In this document: positions 6,759 to 11,320 of the stretch, one piece after another
How positions within the stretch are numbered: the first letter of the stretch is position 1
Layout of the letters: each line of letters starts with the position of its first letter
Source of the DNA: Candidatus Zixiibacteriota bacterium
GTDB taxonomy: Bacteria > Zixibacteria > MSB-5A5 > GN15 > JACZUZ01
Length of the DNA stretch: 11,320 nucleotides
Direction of reading: 5' to 3'
Assembly: GCA_022572905.1 (NCBI GenBank)
Contig: JACZUZ010000021.1
Coordinates: forward strand, 1 to 11,320
Notes under the pieces: generated by a model
The model's input: only the letters and a program-made list of their open reading frames with translations
Told to the model about the DNA's origin: nothing
Databases searched by the model: none
Translations under genes and position numbers: made by a program

Positions 6759-7958
6759 CTAGAAATCGTCTGACACATTTTTTTCTGATACCTCAGATTC
6801 ATTTGCTTCCAACTCCAATACTTCTTCCGCTTCATCGTTGGATAGTTCCTCTACTGACCGAAGGTTACGAGCCATAGCTCGAGTTCTAACACCTGTGTCA
6901 TCGATTGTACTGCTAGCCGCATTTAACTGACGTTTGACCTTTACCAAAATTTCGTCAAATTTTCTGAACTCCGTTTTGACAGCTGCAAGAACTCTCCATA
7001 CTTCAACGGCTCGCTGTTCAATCGCGAGTGTTTGAAAGCCCATTCTAAGACTACTCAAGGTTGCAGCTAGAGTTGTTGGTCCAGTAACTACTACTCTGAA
7101 TTTTCGTTGCAGTTCCTCGACTAAAGATGGCGACCTGAGAACCTCCGCATAGAGACCTTCGGTGGCCAAAAACATTATTCCGAAATCAGTCGTGCTAGGG
7201 GGAGAAATATATTTGTCATGTATTTCTTTAGCTGAAAGTCTCACCGCACGAAACAATGCATCGGATGCCTTACGAACTTCATCTTTGTCCCCTCGCTCAG
7301 CCGCGTCTTGAAGTCGAATGTAGTCCTCTTGCGGAAACTTTGAGTCAATTGGCAACCAAACCTTACTATCTGGATCGGCGGGATTTCCTGGTAAACGAAC
7401 AGCATATTCCACAATCTGAGTAGAGTCGTCTTTTATTCGCACATTCTTATCGAACTGAGTCGGAGATAAGATTTGTTCGAGTATTGAACCAAGCTGAACT
7501 TCTGCCCAAGTTCCTCTTGTTTTTACATTCGTAAGAACACGCTTAAGGTCACCGACACCTGATGCCAAATTGCGCATTTCTCCCAAACCCTTCTGGACAG
7601 ATTCAAGTCGCTTACTCACTTGGGCGAAGGACTCCCCAATTCTTTTTTCGAGGGTTTCCTGAAGCTTCTCTTCAACTATTTTTCGCATTTCATCCAATTT
7701 CTTCTCGTTTCCCTCCTGTAATTCCTTTACACGAGAATCCAAAGTTTTGCGAACTGTTTCAAGCGAACCTTGAAGCTCCTCTCTCAAAGATTTCGAATCT
7801 TCTTTCGATTCATTCCTACCTGATCTAAGTTGATCGCGGATTTCTCTCTCGAGAGTTCGGGAAGAATTCTGTATTGTACGAAGTAGTAACAATGAGGTAG
7901 CGACTGATACTAGGATCAATCCACAAAACACAATCCAAAACTGCGATTCATCCATCAT
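6759..7958 (-). CDS. rmuC: DNA recombination protein RmuC
   Basis: A 399-residue RmuC-family protein. Family members limit DNA inversions at short repeats in E. coli, and a nuclease-like fold has been proposed. One N-terminal membrane helix (about residues 7-26) is followed by a long charged coiled coil (about 32-125) and the conserved RmuC domain (about 130-345). The domain has TRGTWAEVQLGSILEQIL (147-164), LPIDSKFPQEDY (202-213), FGIMFLATEGLYAEVLR (259-275) and VVVTGPTTLAATLSSLRMGFQTLAIEQ (289-315). The tail after 350 is acidic. ATG 7958 was preferred over an in-frame GTG/ATG further up because GAGGGG lies six bases before it; a start at 8000 would overlap hpt by 32 bases. The gene is visibly AT-richer than its neighbours: four hand-counted 60-base rows average about 41% GC, against 57-67% in single rows of tilS, hpt and ftsH. 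Confidence 0.93.
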   Translation of the reverse strand: MMDESQFWIVFCGLILVSVATSLLLLRTIQNSSRTLEREIRDQLRSGRNESKEDSKSLREELQGSLETVRKTLDSRVKELQEGNEKKLDEMRKIVEEKLQETLEKRIGESFAQVSKRLESVQKGLGEMRNLASGVGDLKRVLTNVKTRGTWAEVQLGSILEQILSPTQFDKNVRIKDDSTQIVEYAVRLPGNPADPDSKVWLPIDSKFPQEDYIRLQDAAERGDKDEVRKASDALFRAVRLSAKEIHDKYISPPSTTDFGIMFLATEGLYAEVLRSPSLVEELQRKFRVVVTGPTTLAATLSSLRMGFQTLAIEQRAVEVWRVLAAVKTEFRKFDEILVKVKRQLNAASSTIDDTGVRTRAMARNLRSVEELSNDEAEEVLELEANESEVSEKNVSDDF

Positions 7959-7964
7959 TCCCAA

Positions 7965-7970
7965 CCCCTC
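7965..7970 (-). promoter_or_regulatory. Ribosome binding site of rmuC, overlapping the hpt stop
   Basis: GAGGGG on the minus strand stands six bases before ATG 7958 and overlaps the hpt TGA (7971-7969). It decides the rmuC start and implies translational coupling with hpt. Confidence 0.65.
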
Positions 7971-8526
7971 ACTTATCAAAGCCACTGACGACTCCCACAA
8001 AGTTCAGGTTGCGGTACAACTGCGAATAATCGAGTCCATAGCCTATCACAAACTCATCCTTGATTTCAAAACCGACATACTTTGGAATCAGGTCTTTCTT
8101 GCACACTTCCTTTTTGTATATCAAGGTCGCCAACTCCATCGATTTCGGCTCTTCGAGTCTCAAGCGCCGCAAAATCGCCTCGGCCGTGCGGCCCGAATCG
8201 ACCACTCCCTCCACAACTATCACGTCGCGACCGCGAATGGGCAGATAGGGCGACGGCCCCACCGCGATAGTGTCGTCCTGTTTGGCGCCATTGCGATAGC
8301 TGGCCGCTGAAATAAATTCTAATTCAAGCGGAACCGTTATCTGCCGCGCCAGATCCGCCATGAACACAAAACATCCCTTTAGCGCTCCAACCAGAACGGG
8401 AGTGCGCCCGGCATAGTCCGCCGATATTTGCTCACCAAGTTCGGCCACGCGCGCAGCGATTTCGTCTCGCTTGAAAAGTATATCAATCATATGGCGATTC
8501 AGAGTCGCTTTATTTGGCTCTTCCAA
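7969..8526 (-). CDS. hpt: Hypoxanthine(-guanine) phosphoribosyltransferase
   Basis: A 185-residue purine-salvage enzyme that joins hypoxanthine or guanine to PRPP to form IMP or GMP in the cytosol. Family marks are PVLVGALKGCFVFMADLARQI (43-63, pyrophosphate loop), the ELEFISAASYRNG flexible loop region (68-80), the PRPP motif VIVVEGVVDSGRT (102-114) and the base-binding end VIGYGLDYSQLYRNLNFVGVV (160-180). The PRPP motif normally reads Glu-Asp at its acidic pair; here it is Glu106-Gly107, while the catalytic Asp110 is kept. The start is TTG at 8526: GGAGG sits six bases upstream, inside tilS, and the gene overlaps the tilS stop by 17 bases. ATG 8490 gives a more family-like N-terminus but has no Shine-Dalgarno. 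The tilS-hpt pairing is widely conserved upstream of ftsH; here rmuC intervenes. Confidence 0.93.
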   Translation of the reverse strand: MEEPNKATLNRHMIDILFKRDEIAARVAELGEQISADYAGRTPVLVGALKGCFVFMADLARQITVPLELEFISAASYRNGAKQDDTIAVGPSPYLPIRGRDVIVVEGVVDSGRTAEAILRRLRLEEPKSMELATLIYKKEVCKKDLIPKYVGFEIKDEFVIGYGLDYSQLYRNLNFVGVVSGFDK

Positions 8527-9937
8527 TCTCTACCTCCAGAATATTTTCCTGTTCCACCCCGCCTTTGGGCTTAGGTCTTCTCGAACGCTGTATTTTTACT
8601 CGATCACTTATTTCATATCCGGCTACCCAGATAACTCCTGTCTTGTCACACAAAAGCGGAATTTCATTCCTGAGGCAAGAAGGGATTTTGCGATCGGTGA
8701 AAAAATCTCCCAGTTTCTTTTTCCCCTTCATTCCCAGTGGCCGGAATGTGTCCCCTGGTCGCATCCCGCGAATTACGAGCTTGCCGGAAATCTTTGCGAG
8801 ATCCAGATGGGCTCTTAGGCCCTTTTTCTGAATTGTCATCCGTGCTTTTCTAGCGGGGATTTCTTTGGCTGTGAAATAGGATGAAATCTCATCAAGCTTG
8901 ATCTTCCGGCCAATATCGACTGCCCGTTGTTTGAGTTTGGCGCCACGCTCTAAAAAGACACCAAGTGTCTCTTGATCAATTTTCGCGCTGGCTCCGCCGG
9001 GGAGGCTCATTCCACCTGTCCCTTTTTCTGCCAGGCTCAGAAGTCGTTTAATTGTGGCGCTGTCTATATCTGACAATCCAGAGCGGATTTCTCCGACAGC
9101 GCGTCGCAGAACCGCTTTTTTGATCCAGAGCGGTAGGGCGCGGAATTTTTCTATGTCCAGCAGACATGTTCCCCCCGGTGATTTTTCGACAACCCGCTTG
9201 TAAGCGCTCTCGATCTTCGGCGCCAGATCATTCATTGTTTCGCTCATAATTTCACTCAGGCGCAGTATCGATTTACGCGCCTGCGGGAAGCGCTCTTCGA
9301 TGACCGGCAAGACAACAGCGCGGATATAGTTGCGGGTGAATTCGGTTGCAAGATTCGAAGTGTCCACGCAGTAGTCCTGGTTAAGAGATATTAGATATTC
9401 AATCACTTCAGCGCGCGAAAACTTCAGGAGCGGGCGAATAATTTTACCGCGCTTGAATGGTATCCCGGTCAGACCCTTTGGTCCTGTCCCCCGGAAAATT
9501 CTAAACAAAATCGTTTCGATATTGTCGTCGGCGTGATGACCCAGCGCGATCCAATCCATCTGGTCTTCGCAAGCCAGTTGATTCAGGAATGTATGCCGTA
9601 CCTCGCGGCCGGCCTCTTCAACACCCATTTTCCCGGACTGCGCGATCAGGGACACATCAATTTCGGCGTAGATATAGGGAATCTCAAATTGATCGCAGAG
9701 ATTCTCGCAAAACTTGCTTTCTTTTTCCGCCTCAACGGGGCGCAGGAGATGATTGATATAACAAGCGCTCAAAGCGAGGTTACTGGAAGCGCTTATCTCA
9801 ACCAGCGCCCGCAACAGCGCCACGGAGTCCGGTCCACCAGAAAGGCCGATCAATACCGAATCGCCTTCCTTGAAAAATCCGGCTATTTCAGCGGGAATCG
9901 AGCGAGTTGCTTTTTTCTTTTTTCGCGGGGCGGACAT
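8510..9937 (-). CDS. tilS: tRNA(Ile)-lysidine synthase
   Basis: A 475-residue PP-loop ATPase that converts C34 of the CAU anticodon of tRNA-Ile2 to lysidine, so that it reads AUA; it is essential in most bacteria. Motifs are the PP-loop SGGPDS (33-38), INHLLRP (61-67), [20 protein letters not shown] (133-152), DTSN (192-195) and TRNYIR (201-206). A TilS central substrate domain follows. The C-terminal TilS domain (about 385-450) has [14 protein letters not shown] and [13 protein letters not shown]. The frame stays open to a GTG at 10063, but the extra residues look unlike the family and run through a GC-rich palindrome, so ATG 9937 is preferred. No Shine-Dalgarno stands close to that ATG; the nearest strong one (GAGGG, 9966-9962) belongs to a short ORF in another frame. 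The gene is divergent from purL and first in the tilS-hpt-rmuC run. Confidence 0.94.
   Translation of the reverse strand: MSAPRKKKKATRSIPAEIAGFFKEGDSVLIGLSGGPDSVALLRALVEISASSNLALSACYINHLLRPVEAEKESKFCENLCDQFEIPYIYAEIDVSLIAQSGKMGVEEAGREVRHTFLNQLACEDQMDWIALGHHADDNIETILFRIFRGTGPKGLTGIPFKRGKIIRPLLKFSRAEVIEYLISLNQDYCVDTSNLATEFTRNYIRAVVLPVIEERFPQARKSILRLSEIMSETMNDLAPKIESAYKRVVEKSPGGTCLLDIEKFRALPLWIKKAVLRRAVGEIRSGLSDIDSATIKRLLSLAEKGTGGMSLPGGASAKIDQETLGVFLERGAKLKQRAVDIGRKIKLDEISSYFTAKEIPARKARMTIQKKGLRAHLDLAKISGKLVIRGMRPGDTFRPLGMKGKKKLGDFFTDRKIPSCLRNEIPLLCDKTGVIWVAGYEISDRVKIQRSRRPKPKGGVEQENILEVEIGRAK
8533..8537 (-). promoter_or_regulatory. Ribosome binding site of hpt inside tilS
   Basis: GGAGG on the minus strand, then TAGAGA, then the TTG at 8526. 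It is the only strong Shine-Dalgarno near the hpt 5' end and supports the TTG start, with coupling to tilS translation. Confidence 0.6.
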
Positions 9938-9957
9938 GGAATCAATATAGTAAACAT
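9883..9957 (-). CDS. Possible 24-codon leader ORF overlapping the tilS start
   Basis: ATG 9957 is preceded by GAGGG with a four-base gap and opens a 24-codon frame ending at TAG 9885-9883. It overlaps the tilS start in a different frame. Its peptide is [20 protein letters not shown] plus FPLK. Codons 14-16 (AGA AAA AAG) contain the heptamer A AAA AAG at 9916-9910. A -1 slip there would continue in the tilS frame. It may equally be chance; there is no homology that I recognise. Confidence 0.2.
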   Translation of the reverse strand: MFTILIPCPPREKRKKQLARFPLK

Positions 9958-10018
9958 AGTTCCCTCGTTCCCCTATCCAGCAAACGCTCGGTACAAAATT
10001 TTCTGGAATTCGCCCAAT

Positions 10019-10047
10019 TTGCCGCTGGTGTAATAGATCAATATATT
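10019..10047 (+). promoter_or_regulatory. Candidate promoter for purL
   Basis: TTGCCG (10019-10024) and TATATT (10042-10047) are separated by 17 bp on the plus strand. Transcription would begin about 50 bp before the purL ATG and include the GC-rich palindrome in the leader. Recognised by eye; no PurR-type operator was evident. Confidence 0.4.
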
Positions 10048-10048
10048 G

Positions 10049-10079
10049 CCGCCCTGCCCGCACGGCGGGACGAACCTAC
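10049..10079 (+). repeat. GC-rich palindromic element between tilS and purL, possibly REP-like
   Basis: CCCGC (10057-10061) and GCGGG (10065-10069) pair around ACG, flanked by GCCGCCCTG on one side and ACGAACCTAC on the other. An alternative pairing, CCGCC (10051-10047 region on the minus strand) with GGCGG, is also possible. The block is much richer in GC than the AT-rich DNA around it. Its look resembles dispersed extragenic palindromes, but only one copy is in the window. Confidence 0.3.
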
Positions 10080-10104
10080 AAATGACGAATTCAGAGTGAA
10101 AAAA

Positions 10105-11320
10105 ATGTTGTCCGCCACAACTAAAGAAACCGACCAGTCCACAACAGCAGAGCCTGAAGTCGATCTCGACCTGGCTCGCGAGCTGGGACTGCTCCCCGAG
10201 GAATTCGAACAGATAAAATCAATTCTGGGCAGAGTTCCCACATTCGCCGAGCTGGGAATATTTTCGGTGATGTGGTCTGAGCATTGCTCGTATAAAAATT
10301 CTATTCTCCAAATCAAAACCCTACCCCGCGAGGGCAAAGCGCTCTTGACCGAAACCGGCGAAGAAAACGCCGGAGCAATTGACATTGGTGACGGACTGGC
10401 GGTGGTTTTCAAAATCGAATCACACAACCACCCCAGCGCCGTTGAACCATACCAGGGAGCGGCAACCGGAGTCGGCGGGATTCATCGGGATATTTTCACA
10501 ATGGGCGCTCGTCCGATTGCGGCGCTTAATTCATTGCGCTTTGGAGATATAAATAACAGCCATGTGCGGTATATACTGGACGGTGTCGTGCGCGGGATTG
10601 GCGATTATGGAAATTGCTTTGGAGTGCCCACTGTCGGGGGTGAGGTGTTTTTTGATAAGTGTTATACCGGCAATCCGCTGGTAAACGCCATGTCGGTGGG
10701 TATTGTCAAAACAGGCCGCATGGTTTCCGCTGTGGCCAGTGGCGTCGGAAATTCTATTATGATTGTCGGATCGAAAACCGGTCGTGATGGCATCCACGGA
10801 GCAACATTCGCCTCCGTTGAACTGAGCGAAAAATCGCAAGCGCAAAGAAGCTCTGTACAGATTGGCGATCCATTTACCGAAAAACTTTTGCTTGAAGCCA
10901 CGCTTGAAATTGCAAGTGAGGATATTGTGGTCGGCGTGCAGGACATGGGCGCCGCGGGAATTACCTGCTCATGTTCTGAAATGTCCTCCAAAGGAAACGC
11001 CGGGATTGAAATCGAAATAACTAAAGTTCCGATTCGCGAGGCGGGTATGACACCATATGAGATTCTCTTGTCCGAATCGCAGGAACGCATGCTGGTTTGT
11101 GTTAAAAAGGGCCAAGAGGCGCGGGTCAAAGAGATATTCGACAAGTGGGAGCTTGACTCGACCATAATAGGCGTAGTAACCGACACCGGGCGCTTTGTTG
11201 TCAAAGAACATGGCAAGATTGTCGCCGATATTCCATCCGAGACTCTCGTTCTGGGCGGCGGAGCTCCGGTTTATAAGCGCGAAATCAAACGCCCCGACTA
11301 TCTCGATCAGTCCGAGGCGT
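10105..11320 (+). CDS. purL: Phosphoribosylformylglycinamidine synthase, synthetase subunit, 5' part
   Basis: The first 405 codons of a PurL that runs off the window. The enzyme amidates FGAR to FGAM using ATP and glutamine-derived ammonia in de novo purine synthesis. The early [14 protein letters not shown] (His60) and the nucleotide-binding [23 protein letters not shown] (about 103-125) identify it. [21 protein letters not shown] (about 280-300) and LSESQERML (about 322-330) confirm it. A start this close to SEHCSY marks the small PurL type (about 730-800 residues, as in Bacillus), which works with separate PurQ and PurS, not the large single-chain enzyme. ATG 10105 is preferred, with AGAGTG six bases upstream; GTG 10096 in frame is an alternative. 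PurQ and PurS are not in the window. Confidence 0.95.
   Translation, partial: MLSATTKETDQSTTAEPEVDLDLARELGLLPEEFEQIKSILGRVPTFAELGIFSVMWSEHCSYKNSILQIKTLPREGKALLTETGEENAGAIDIGDGLAVVFKIESHNHPSAVEPYQGAATGVGGIHRDIFTMGARPIAALNSLRFGDINNSHVRYILDGVVRGIGDYGNCFGVPTVGGEVFFDKCYTGNPLVNAMSVGIVKTGRMVSAVASGVGNSIMIVGSKTGRDGIHGATFASVELSEKSQAQRSSVQIGDPFTEKLLLEATLEIASEDIVVGVQDMGAAGITCSCSEMSSKGNAGIEIEITKVPIREAGMTPYEILLSESQERMLVCVKKGQEARVKEIFDKWELDSTIIGVVTDTGRFVVKEHGKIVADIPSETLVLGGGAPVYKREIKRPDYLDQSEA

Noticed and set aside
7959..8000. Extended rmuC start at 8000
   Set aside because: It would overlap hpt by 32 bases, and the ATG at 7958 has a clear GAGGGG at the proper distance.
9533..10033. Plus-strand open frame opposite tilS
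   Set aside because: It lies opposite the conserved PP-loop domain of tilS and shows no domain or ribosome binding site.
9938..10063. Extended tilS start at GTG 10063
   Set aside because: The extra 42 residues run through the GC-rich palindrome and the purL promoter candidate, do not resemble TilS N-termini, and have no Shine-Dalgarno. The family-like N-terminus starts at ATG 9937.
10038..11216. Minus-strand open frames opposite purL
   Set aside because: The plus-strand purL frame is continuous and matches PurL motifs throughout; the opposite frames are antisense shadows.
1..11320. tRNA, rRNA, CRISPR arrays, insertion sequences, phage or toxin-antitoxin genes
   Set aside because: No cloverleaf with conserved T-loop, no spaced direct repeats, no transposase or integrase motifs and no terminal inverted repeats were seen on either strand.

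Overview
The window is an ordinary-looking bacterial chromosomal segment of mid GC content, dense in housekeeping genes. I saw no mobile element, phage gene, CRISPR array, rRNA or tRNA. The gene set is nearly universal and does not identify the organism. It is a free-living type of bacterium with folate and purine synthesis, c-di-AMP signalling and a surface-polysaccharide polymerase or ligase. The PurL is the short stand-alone type and the tilS-hpt-ftsH-folP-cdaA order recalls clusters in Firmicutes, Deltaproteobacteria and FCB-like candidate phyla. My best guess is an uncultured FCB-type or delta-like lineage, but this is inference only.

Layout: (1) 1-1940, plus strand: the 3' end of a TPR-repeat protein, then a Wzy/WaaL-like O-antigen ligase/polymerase with a terminator over its stop codon. 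(2) 1956-9937, minus strand, read right to left: tilS, hpt, rmuC, [gap with promoters and hairpins], ftsH, [perfect 11-bp hairpin], folE, folP, cdaA. (3) From 10105, plus strand: the 5' part of purL, divergent from tilS, with a promoter-like sequence and a GC-rich palindrome in between.

The minus-strand block looks like at least two, probably three, transcription units. tilS-hpt-rmuC is tightly coupled: hpt starts inside tilS, and the rmuC Shine-Dalgarno overlaps the hpt stop. ftsH has its own promoter-like site and ends at a hairpin. folE-folP-cdaA follow. The cluster joins tRNA-Ile decoding, purine salvage, membrane proteolysis, two folate steps and c-di-AMP synthesis. CdaR and GlmM, frequent cdaA partners, are not next to it, because the convergent wzy-like gene ends 21 bp away.

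I do not see a wholly new system. The most useful leads are: a compact promoter-hairpin-terminator cassette between rmuC and ftsH that could be a small RNA; a short leader ORF with a good ribosome-binding site overlapping the tilS start, carrying a slippery heptamer that would join it to the tilS frame; substitutions in the nucleotide-binding motifs of CdaA (RHR to RHK) and Hpt (Glu-Asp to Glu-Gly); and an AT-richer rmuC inserted in an otherwise classic gene order. No gene-free stretch exceeds 300 bases; the longest is 6499-6758.
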